Of a stretch of DNA of 64,000 nt, positions 1 through 7,539 are shown in pieces. Made by a program: the position numbers and the translations under genes. Under the pieces are notes generated by a model. That model was not told the DNA's origin and searched no databases. It saw only the letters and a list, made by a program, of their open reading frames with translations. The stretch covers positions 2,294,001-2,358,000 of the forward strand of contig NZ_CP095741.1 of assembly GCF_023078475.1 (NCBI RefSeq). Direction: 5' to 3'. The stretch comes from Luteibacter aegosomaticola (GTDB lineage Bacteria; Pseudomonadota; Gammaproteobacteria; Xanthomonadales; Rhodanobacteraceae). The first letter of the stretch is position 1. Every line of letters starts with the position of its first letter.

Positions 1-627
1 CAGCGTCGACGCATCAAACCCCAGCGGCGCCGCATGCAAAACCTTAGGCGCATCAAAATCGATGTAATCCGACTTCAGCACCAGGCGAAGAATCGACTTA
101 TGCCGAATCTCCACGCCCTTGGGCGTCCCCGTAGACCCCGAGGTATACATCGCATAAGCAAGATCGTCGGCGGCGCCGTTGTAGGAGCGCGCTTGCGCGC
201 GATGGGAGCCCGGCTCGGCCGAAAACTCCCCCATCCCAAACACCGGAACCTCAACCTCCCCAACGGCGCCAGGCTCATCCGCCACCACAGCAGCCACATC
301 CGCATCCCGCAACGCAAACCCCACGCGCTCCTTCGGCCAGCTCCCATCAATCGGCAAATAAGCCGCACCCGCCTTCAACACACCAAACACGGCCACAAGT
401 GCCAGCGCCGAACGTTCCATCAGCAGCGCAACATACGAACCCGGTTCCACCCCAGCCGCGACCAGCCCATCGGCAACCGCATCACTACGCGCATCAAGCT
501 CGGCATACGTCAGCGTCAGATCATCCGAAGCAATCGCGACCCGCTCCGGATACTCGGCCACCATGAGCGCAAAGCGCCCCTGCACCGTGGCATCCCGCGC
601 GCTATCAAGGAGAAACCCGTCATTCAT
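1..627 (-). CDS. NRPS-type adenylation domain protein (5' end only)
   Basis: The gene runs off the left edge, leaving about the first 209 residues. Adenylation core motifs are readable in order: A1-like LTYAELD near residue 42, A2-like LKAGAAYLPID near residue 80, and the A3 phosphate-binding loop YTSGSTGTPKG near residue 165. The enzyme would activate an amino acid as an acyl-adenylate for loading onto a carrier protein. ATG at 627 is chosen because the reading frame starts there and overlaps the stop of a small upstream ORF. A REP copy at 180-203 is translated in frame as HRAQARSY in the loop just before A3. Whether this is a multimodular NRPS or a single-domain ligase cannot be seen. A 4'-phosphopantetheinyl transferase at 13.3-14.0 kb fits an NRPS role. 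Confidence 0.85.
   Translation of the reverse strand, partial: MNDGFLLDSARDATVQGRFALMVAEYPERVAIASDDLTLTYAELDARSDAVADGLVAAGVEPGSYVALLMERSALALVAVFGVLKAGAAYLPIDGSWPKERVGFALRDADVAAVVADEPGAVGEVEVPVFGMGEFSAEPGSHRAQARSYNGAADDLAYAMYTSGSTGTPKGVEIRHKSILRLVLKSDYIDFDAPKVLHAAPLGFDASTL
180..203. repeat. REP copy inside the NRPS gene
   Basis: A single REP of the family GTAGGAGCGCGCTTGCG lies wholly within the adenylation-domain reading frame and is translated in the minus-strand frame as HRAQARSY. Confidence 0.9.
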
Positions 628-772
628 CGCCGTGCCCCGTGCTAACGACCGGGCGGCAGGGCGGCATAGGCCGAATGGCCAGGGGGGCGAAAACAGCACC
701 GGCCACAAAGGCCAGCACGCCTTCCGGAACCCCCTGAGCCTTCACGCCCTGCATCATCCCATCCGCCTTCAT
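620..772 (-). CDS. Small hypothetical ORF overlapping the NRPS start
   Basis: This encodes 50 residues, starting MKADGMMQGVKAQGVPEG and ending STGHGDE, with a hydrophobic middle stretch (VLAFVAGAVFAPLAI). The ATG at 772 follows a strong GGGGGAT ribosome-binding site, and the TGA stop overlaps the adenylation-gene start (ATGAATGA), which suggests translational coupling. No family is recognised. It is not an MbtH protein. It could be a small membrane peptide, a leader peptide, or a chance ORF. Confidence 0.4.
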   Translation of the reverse strand: MKADGMMQGVKAQGVPEGVLAFVAGAVFAPLAIRPMPPCRPVVSTGHGDE

Positions 773-912
773 GTGATCCCCCTTGGCCTGGCGCCGGGCT
801 GGAAGCACCGGCGCTCATGGGATCATTTATAGACTTCGAGTGAAGGCGGGCCTATACAACCAGCGCGCTAGCCGGGGGTGGGCGTTTGGCCGATGGCGCG
901 GTCCATTCGCAA

Positions 913-944
913 GAAAAGCCCCGCCAGTGGTGGCGGGGCTTTTC
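913..944. terminator. Bidirectional intrinsic terminator
   Basis: A perfect 13-bp inverted repeat (GAAAAGCCCCGCC, six-base loop, then its complement) has A-run and T-run flanks on both strands. It lies between the last Ig-like gene and the small ORF/NRPS gene, so it should end the Ig-like operon transcript. The rest of 773-1020 holds no convincing gene; a TATAAA-like -10 is visible near 826-831 on the minus strand. Confidence 0.85.
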
Positions 945-1020
945 GAGGTGATTATGTTAAGACCTGACCTGCGATCTGTCGCTCATGACGCTTCGATGTG
1001 ATCGGGTGCATCGTGTTCTT

Positions 1021-4000
1021 TCATTCGGCTTTGATGCTGAAGTTGTCAACCCCGAGTCCATAGTGCGGCGAGGAACTGGAGATCGTAATTGAGCCGATGA
1101 AGCCACTTGCGATCCGATAGGTGATCCACTCCTTAGTCGCGAGAGGGTACATAGTCTTCACCACCACACCTGCGGTATTGCGGAATGTGTAGCTCAGAGA
1201 CTTATCCTGCGTGGAGGTCGCGCTCGAGCCGAAGCGAACTTCCTTCACGGGGCGTTTGAAGTCCACTCGTGCGATCGCCCCAGGCGGCACGAAAAAGTGT
1301 CGACCCGTTAACTGCGGCGCGAAGTTCTCTCCCACCATCGCGATACCTGCGGTTCCGACTGCGGAAGATATCGTAGTAATTGACAGTAGACCGTTAGACG
1401 TTGTCAGGGTCTTCCCGGGGGGGAGTTTTCCCAAGCGTAAATCATCAAGATCCGCAACGTTTGGGTCTTCAACGATCACGGTGTAGGTCTTTCTTGCAGC
1501 TGGGACACTGGAGTCGGACGCCGTGACAATGGTGGTTCCAGGATTTTTTCCGGTGACCTTTCCCGTCGCGTCAACCGTAACGATCGCGCCAGGACTCGCT
1601 ACAAACGCGTACGGTGGGCGACCACCACTGGGTTTCCGTATCTCGCTGCCGCCTACCTGGAGGGTCATCGTCAAGGGGTCGATGTAGAACGCTTCGGACA
1701 CGACGACCGGATAGGTGCCCGTTTTCGCTGGATCGGACGAATCGCTCACCGTGATGACAGCCGAGTCGGCTTTGATCGCCGTGACCTTGCCGTTGCTGTC
1801 CACCGTGGCGACGGCGGCCTTGCTGGAGCGGTAGGTGTACGGCGTGCGTCCGCCGGTAGGCTTACGGGTGGCGCTGGAGCCCTTGGTTAGAGCCATCTCG
1901 CTGGGATCGATCCTGAAGTCTGCCACATGCGACACGGTGTAAGTGGTCTGCGGGAAGAGCACGGCGTGCGATTTATCTGTGGACTTGTCGAAGGTCACCC
2001 AAAGCATCGGCGTAATCATCGCCCCATCGGGGCGTGCGTCAAGCCAGCTACGGGTGATGGCCTTGCTTAGGCCTTTGGTGACTTCTGACGCGGTGACGCC
2101 TGAGGCCGTCGACAGCACGAGTGGCGTAGCGGTGTCAGACGCGTGGATCTCGAGCCATACGTTTTGTCCTTGCGCGATGACTGGCCACGGTACGGTCGTG
2201 GTAAGAATTTCTCCGGGATTCGCTTTGAGATCGAGCACCCCACCGCTAGCCAACGGGATTATTGGCTTGGGCAGCCTGGCGTCCCCATCCCTTATCGCCG
2301 TGATATGTAGCGGCAACGACGGCGAGGTGTTGTCGCCGACGCTATAGCTCACCTCGACACGTTGGCCGAGGCGGCTGGCAATCTCCGTCGGCGGCACCGT
2401 CACCGTGAGGTTGGGTACCCACTGGGTGGGCGGGCTGGTCCAGGTGCCGAAGTGCACGACCACCGTGTCGTCCGCGGTCAGTTCAGCAGGCACCCGCACA
2501 GTGGCGCCAGTGGGGGCGGCAAACGGGTCGAGCTCTTCGCCCGCTGCCTCGTCCACGGTGGGGGCGGGCAAGTTGATGGCCGCACGCCCCACCCAGAACC
2601 GCGTGGTGTCGGATGGCCGGCCACCGGCGGTGTACTCGACGGTGACGTAGCTGTTCTCATCACGCTCGATGACGCTGCGATTGATGCGAAACGCCAGCTG
2701 GCCCGTGCCCACGGTGCCGCTGTTGGTATCGGTCGCGTTGCCCCGCCAGAACATTGTAACGTCCGTGCCCGTCACCGGGCCGCCCTGGGCAGCTAGCGGA
2801 ATCAGCACACGGGTCGTGTCGAGGTCGGGGTCGAGTTCGCCGTCGACGACATCGGGCACGAGGGGTGCCGGGTAGTTTGGCAGCGCGCCGGCCCTCCGAA
2901 TGTTGAGGGTGAGCGTATCCGACACGCGTGATGTGGCCAGCAGATAGCCGCGCGACCCATCGCTTGTGGGAGCGCGCAGGCTGATCTCGTAGCTGAAGGC
3001 TGCGGTGCCGCTTTCGACAGCACGTAGTTCATCGACCGGGCAATAGAACGACAGGTCGTGGCCGACATCGGCCGAGCCCAGCGTGAAGTCCTCGGTCCAG
3101 AAGCGTGTCGTGTCCCCGGCCTTGCCAACGATGGTGAGCTTCACCGAGGCGCCCTGGACAAGATAGGGCCGTGTCTCCTCGTTGAACGGGACGAGCACCT
3201 CCACGGAGCGCGCCGCGGCAAAGGGATCGAGGTTATCGCCGACAGCCGAAGGGACGACTGGCGCAGGCAGGTTCATGGCGGGTCGCTGGCTGACCTCGTA
3301 GCGGTGGTTCTTCGAGGTCAAACCGCGGTTCGTCACGACGTACCAGACACTGACCTTGGCCCCGGCCGCTTCGAGCGCCGTGGCGTTACTGAGGACGGCT
3401 TCGAGGTAGAACTGGCTCTCGGGGTCGTTGTACGTCATCTCATCGGACTGCTCGAGTGGCCCGTCGCCCGAAGGCAGGATGACTTTCCACCACGCGACGA
3501 TGGTATCGCCTTCGTCGATTTCCCTGATCGGAATGCGCACCAACAGCGGATCGCTGCCGACGATGGCCAGGTCGATCCGGTCATCGGGCACGGCGTTGCC
3601 GCTGACGTAGTAGAGGGAAGGGCGCAGCAGCGTGCCGGGATCGATCTCGACCTCCGTCAGGGTATCCAGCGCCCACTTGGACCAGTTGTTGGCGATGTCG
3701 TAGATGCAGTAAGTCACCGGCACCTGGCCGCCGCCAACGCGCCCGATCGTCTCCCGCGGCACACGCACCGTGATAGGACCGCCAGGCCCACTGGGCACGG
3801 CCGGAAGGTAGACGCCGCCCCAGGACACGATCAGCACATCGCCGTCGAAACGCACTTCGTAGTCATTGACGGTGACCGTGACATCGATCCCGTCGTCATC
3901 GGGAATCGTCGCGGGGAAGACGGTTGCGCGCGGGAGGTTCTCGTTGCGATCGCGGCCGTCGTTGATCGGATCCAGCCCACCGGGCGGCCGGCATTTGACG

Positions 4001-4446
4001 GTAGCCGTGGTATGCGGCGAGTCGTCCTTGCTCGAGCCGTAGTTGATGCGGACGAAAACGTCATGGATGCCTTCACCGGCGAAGCTGCCGTCGACGGGAT
4101 TTTCCATGCCAGCGATCATGGCGCCGGGCAGGTCGAAGGAAAGCCACTCGGTCTCATCGATGAGCGGCTCGGAGGCGATGATCCTGGGCTGCCCCGTACC
4201 ATCGACACCCCAGCACAGCTCTATGTTCGCCGGCGGAACGATGATGCTCGACGCGCAGGTGACAATGACGCGTCGATTTGGCGTATCGAGAAGGTCGTTA
4301 AAGCCGAGCAAACCGACATCTTGCCCGTTGATCTTCGTGCTGCCGAGTGTTGCCTGTGGGCGCGCGAATGCATGTGCAGACGCTGGTGGCGCTGGCAGGT
4401 GCCGGGCGGGGAGGTGTGCGATAGGGGAGCGGTGTTGTGTGGTCAT
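1021..4446 (-). CDS. Large Ig-like repeat protein with tandem BIG2 domains (Ig operon gene 3)
   Basis: The predicted protein has 1141 residues. ATG at 4446 is preceded by AAGGAAAGGA. The N-terminal module (about residues 35-170, starting KINGQDVGLLGFNDLL) matches the same module in the next gene upstream. It is followed by serial beta-sandwich repeats of the type LPAPxV...LDPFAA...VRVP. Two tandem BIG2-like domains (VDSNGKVTA, VDATGKVTG) lie at about 842-992, then a C-terminal domain of about 145 residues ending GLGVDNFSI. No signal peptide, lipobox, transmembrane segment, LPXTG or autotransporter barrel is visible. Repeats of this kind suggest a binding or structural surface protein, but the export route and ligand are unknown. 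It is the last gene of a three-gene operon, 88 bp after its paralogue. Confidence 0.75.
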   Translation of the reverse strand: MTTQHRSPIAHLPARHLPAPPASAHAFARPQATLGSTKINGQDVGLLGFNDLLDTPNRRVIVTCASSIIVPPANIELCWGVDGTGQPRIIASEPLIDETEWLSFDLPGAMIAGMENPVDGSFAGEGIHDVFVRINYGSSKDDSPHTTATVKCRPPGGLDPINDGRDRNENLPRATVFPATIPDDDGIDVTVTVNDYEVRFDGDVLIVSWGGVYLPAVPSGPGGPITVRVPRETIGRVGGGQVPVTYCIYDIANNWSKWALDTLTEVEIDPGTLLRPSLYYVSGNAVPDDRIDLAIVGSDPLLVRIPIREIDEGDTIVAWWKVILPSGDGPLEQSDEMTYNDPESQFYLEAVLSNATALEAAGAKVSVWYVVTNRGLTSKNHRYEVSQRPAMNLPAPVVPSAVGDNLDPFAAARSVEVLVPFNEETRPYLVQGASVKLTIVGKAGDTTRFWTEDFTLGSADVGHDLSFYCPVDELRAVESGTAAFSYEISLRAPTSDGSRGYLLATSRVSDTLTLNIRRAGALPNYPAPLVPDVVDGELDPDLDTTRVLIPLAAQGGPVTGTDVTMFWRGNATDTNSGTVGTGQLAFRINRSVIERDENSYVTVEYTAGGRPSDTTRFWVGRAAINLPAPTVDEAAGEELDPFAAPTGATVRVPAELTADDTVVVHFGTWTSPPTQWVPNLTVTVPPTEIASRLGQRVEVSYSVGDNTSPSLPLHITAIRDGDARLPKPIIPLASGGVLDLKANPGEILTTTVPWPVIAQGQNVWLEIHASDTATPLVLSTASGVTASEVTKGLSKAITRSWLDARPDGAMITPMLWVTFDKSTDKSHAVLFPQTTYTVSHVADFRIDPSEMALTKGSSATRKPTGGRTPYTYRSSKAAVATVDSNGKVTAIKADSAVITVSDSSDPAKTGTYPVVVSEAFYIDPLTMTLQVGGSEIRKPSGGRPPYAFVASPGAIVTVDATGKVTGKNPGTTIVTASDSSVPAARKTYTVIVEDPNVADLDDLRLGKLPPGKTLTTSNGLLSITTISSAVGTAGIAMVGENFAPQLTGRHFFVPPGAIARVDFKRPVKEVRFGSSATSTQDKSLSYTFRNTAGVVVKTMYPLATKEWITYRIASGFIGSITISSSSPHYGLGVDNFSIKAE

Positions 4447-4534
4447 GGTGGAATCCTTTCCTTGTCGTGCCCGGTGCGCTGTTACCGGGCAGGTTGTCGA
4501 ATCCTCATTGTTCTCGTTGATCTTCGGACTGCTT

Positions 4535-7450
4535 TCAGCGCGACAAGAGGTCCTGTTGCGACAGCGTAAAGTTATCGAGACATAGACCGTCTGCGTTCGT
4601 GGTCGCGGTGACCATGATGAACTTGATGGGCTTGCCACTCGAACTGAATGTGACCCATTCCGGGGATCTGACAAGAGCCGCGGTGCCGATTGGTTGGGAC
4701 ATTTCGTCCAAGAACGTAAAGGCATATGCGTTACCAAAGGAGTAGGCTCCGAAGCGAACGGATCGGAACACGCCAGGCAGTTCGATAAGCAGATCCCCTT
4801 TCCATAGGTAAATGAACCGGTCTTCGATAAACGGGGGTTTGTGTAAGACTTCTGCGTTCTCGGTCATCCCGTAACCGCCGTTCTTTCCGGTCACTATTAG
4901 CTTCCCGATAGGTTTAGGCACCTCTGGGTCAAAGCGAACGTAGCCGACGGTCTCGAAATCCTCAGTCACGTCATCGGAAGCGTTCTTCACGATGTAACTC
5001 GTCCCAGGGAACATGACGGCCTTCGTCTTATCCGTGGCCGTGTCAAACGTGACCCACAGCCTCGGCGTAATCGTCGCGCCGTCAGGGCGTGCGTCGAGCC
5101 ATCCGCGGGTGATGGCCTTGCTGAGACCCCTGGTAACTTCAGATGCGGTGACGGCAGACCGTTCCCACAACACAAGCGGCTCGGCGACATCAGAGGCCTG
5201 AACCTCCAGCCAGACCCGTTGCCCTTCCGCAATCAGCGGCCACGGCTCGACCGTGATGAGGACCTCGCCGGTGTTGGCTTCCAGGTCGATCACGCCACCG
5301 ATCGCCAACGGGATGACCGGCTTGGGCAATCGTAGGTCACCGTCCGCAATCGCCTGGATGCGGAGCGAGAGCGCCGGCGAAGGCGCGCCGTCGACGGTAT
5401 AGCTGACGTCGATGCGTTCGCCGAGGCGGCTGGCGATTTCGGCTGGCGGCACGGTGACCTTGAGTCCGGGGTACCAGCGGATGGGGTCGCTGCTCCACGT
5501 GTCGAAGTGCACGATAATCTCGGCGCCTGGGCCAAGGGTTTCCGGCACGCGCACGGTCGCCCCGTTGGGCGCGGCGAACGGGATGAGCGTGTCATTGGTG
5601 GCCTCGTCCACGGTCGGCGGCGCGAGGTCGGCAGGGCCGACGCGGAAGCTGAGCGTCTCGGACAGGCGGCCGGCAGCGTCGTGGTATGTGGCGTTGACCG
5701 TGGTTCCGCGACTGCCGCCGATGTAATCGGCGCCGACACGGAAGGTGAGAGGTGCTGTGCTGGGCACCTTGCCGCTGGAGGAGTACGGCGGTGTGCCGAC
5801 CCAGTTGAGCGTTACGTCAGTGCCGGCGGCCGGGCCGCCGTTGGTGGGCAGGGGGATGGTGACGGTGGTGCTCGGCAGATTGGGATCGAGCATGCCATCG
5901 CGCACGTTGGGATCGGTGGGGGCGCCGTACTTGCTTGGTGCGCCCGCGCGGCGAATCTGGAGGGTGAGTGTTTCCGAGACCTTGGTCGCAGCATGGATGC
6001 CGCCCGGCCACGATGCGGCGAGGGCGGGCGGTGGCGTGATCTCGTAGTAGAAGTCAGCGGTGCCATTTTCGACGGCTTGCAGCTCGGTCGCCGGGCAATC
6101 GAAGACCACTGGCTTGCCCAGGTCACTGGACGTGAGCGGGTAGTCGTCGCTCCAGTAACGGTCGGTGGCGCGGATCGCATCGGAGGTGCGGGCTGTGTCG
6201 ACGTCGGGCGCGCGGCCAATGATGGTCATGGTCACGGTGGCTCCGGACAGCATGTACAGCTCGTTGTACGGCGCCGTGACCTTGATGAAATTGCCCTGGG
6301 TAAAGGGGTCGAGCTCATTGCCGTTGCGACCCGGGACGAGCGGTGGTGACAACTTCGCTTCGGGGAGATCGGTTACCCGGTAGCGCTGTGTCCTGGACAG
6401 CTTGGCGTTGCCATTCAGTGTGTACCACACTGCGACGGTACCCCCGGCGGCTTCCCTGGCGTAGGCGTATGGCACCTCGAGATTGAGTGGCTCGAACGGA
6501 TCGACCCAGGTGACCGGTTCGAGCTGATGATCACGCGACGTGCCGTCGGTCAGGGTTGCTTTCCAGTATGCCCTGACCTCATCGCCGGGACTCACGCCGG
6601 CACTGCCGGCAAGGTGCATCAGGAAGGCGCGCTCGCCCAGCTTGGTGAGGTCGAGCGGATCGATCACTACCGTGGCAAGGTCGTAGTACAGCACTGGCGC
6701 GCGCAGCGTGCCATCGTCGACTTCCACATCGACACGAATCGACGGCGCGTGTCGCGACCAGTTGCCCACCACATCGCTCACTGACCAGGTCAGGGGCACG
6801 CTGCCACCGCCCACCCTCACCACCGCATCCCACGGCACCTCGGCGGTTACGCCACGCTTTGGATCGGTGACGGTGAAGCTCACCTTTTCGCCACCCCATT
6901 CAAACAGCACGACGTCGCCGGCTTCGCAGACATCGTAAGGGTCGAGCTCGAGAACCACCGGTGCGTTGTGCCCATCAGGTACCGGATTCGGCATGACCCG
7001 CGGTGCGGCGAGGTTCTCGTTGATCCATGCGGTCGAGCCATCATCCTTGGCGATACCGCCAGGCAGGCTGCATTTGACGGTGACCTCGGTGGGCGGAGAA
7101 TCCAGGGAGCTGCCGCCGAAGTCGACCCTGACCATGGCATCGAAGACGCCATCGCCGGTAAAACCATTGCCGACGGGCGATCCGGCGATCACGTCTCCCT
7201 TCACGACAAAGGTTATGAAATCGATCTCGCCCGTGACCTGAAGCTGCGCCAGCGGCTTGCCTGGATCGAGCATCTCGCCCTTGCGGGTGAGAAATAGCAT
7301 GACCTTAGCTGGCTCGCCAATGACCGAGGAGGCGCAGGTGAAGTAGACGTCCTTGCCCGGTCCACTGAGCAGATCAGCCAGGCTCAGGCGGCCGGGCTCG
7401 CGGCCGTTGATCTTCGGTGCGTAGATGACCATGGGGGCGATCGTTGCCAT
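4535..7450 (-). CDS. Large Ig-like repeat protein, paralogue (Ig operon gene 2)
   Basis: The predicted protein has 971 residues; ATG at 7450 follows AAGGAG. Domain order matches the downstream paralogue: N-terminal module (KINGREPGRLSLADLL ... TVKCSLPGG), several LPxPxV/LDP Ig-like repeats, and a C-terminal domain ending GLCLDNFTL. The two BIG2 domains are absent; a short linker beginning DDVTEDFETVGYVRF replaces them. The stretch at about 4990-5440 is clearly similar in DNA to 1920-2400, so the two genes come from a tandem duplication. No signal peptide or membrane anchor is visible. Function is not established. Confidence 0.72.
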   Translation of the reverse strand: MATIAPMVIYAPKINGREPGRLSLADLLSGPGKDVYFTCASSVIGEPAKVMLFLTRKGEMLDPGKPLAQLQVTGEIDFITFVVKGDVIAGSPVGNGFTGDGVFDAMVRVDFGGSSLDSPPTEVTVKCSLPGGIAKDDGSTAWINENLAAPRVMPNPVPDGHNAPVVLELDPYDVCEAGDVVLFEWGGEKVSFTVTDPKRGVTAEVPWDAVVRVGGGSVPLTWSVSDVVGNWSRHAPSIRVDVEVDDGTLRAPVLYYDLATVVIDPLDLTKLGERAFLMHLAGSAGVSPGDEVRAYWKATLTDGTSRDHQLEPVTWVDPFEPLNLEVPYAYAREAAGGTVAVWYTLNGNAKLSRTQRYRVTDLPEAKLSPPLVPGRNGNELDPFTQGNFIKVTAPYNELYMLSGATVTMTIIGRAPDVDTARTSDAIRATDRYWSDDYPLTSSDLGKPVVFDCPATELQAVENGTADFYYEITPPPALAASWPGGIHAATKVSETLTLQIRRAGAPSKYGAPTDPNVRDGMLDPNLPSTTVTIPLPTNGGPAAGTDVTLNWVGTPPYSSSGKVPSTAPLTFRVGADYIGGSRGTTVNATYHDAAGRLSETLSFRVGPADLAPPTVDEATNDTLIPFAAPNGATVRVPETLGPGAEIIVHFDTWSSDPIRWYPGLKVTVPPAEIASRLGERIDVSYTVDGAPSPALSLRIQAIADGDLRLPKPVIPLAIGGVIDLEANTGEVLITVEPWPLIAEGQRVWLEVQASDVAEPLVLWERSAVTASEVTRGLSKAITRGWLDARPDGATITPRLWVTFDTATDKTKAVMFPGTSYIVKNASDDVTEDFETVGYVRFDPEVPKPIGKLIVTGKNGGYGMTENAEVLHKPPFIEDRFIYLWKGDLLIELPGVFRSVRFGAYSFGNAYAFTFLDEMSQPIGTAALVRSPEWVTFSSSGKPIKFIMVTATTNADGLCLDNFTLSQQDLLSR

Positions 7451-7539
7451 GTGGCACTCCTTGTGCGGCACGTTTCCGTATGGTTTCGGCGAGCCAGCGC
7501 CTGGTTCGGGACGCTGGCCTAGCGGTGCGTTCCTTGCGA

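Noticed and set aside
3058..4569. 503-residue open frame on the plus strand
   Set aside because: It lies antisense to the Ig-like gene; composition is Arg/His/Gly-rich as in third-position GC shadows, with no motif.
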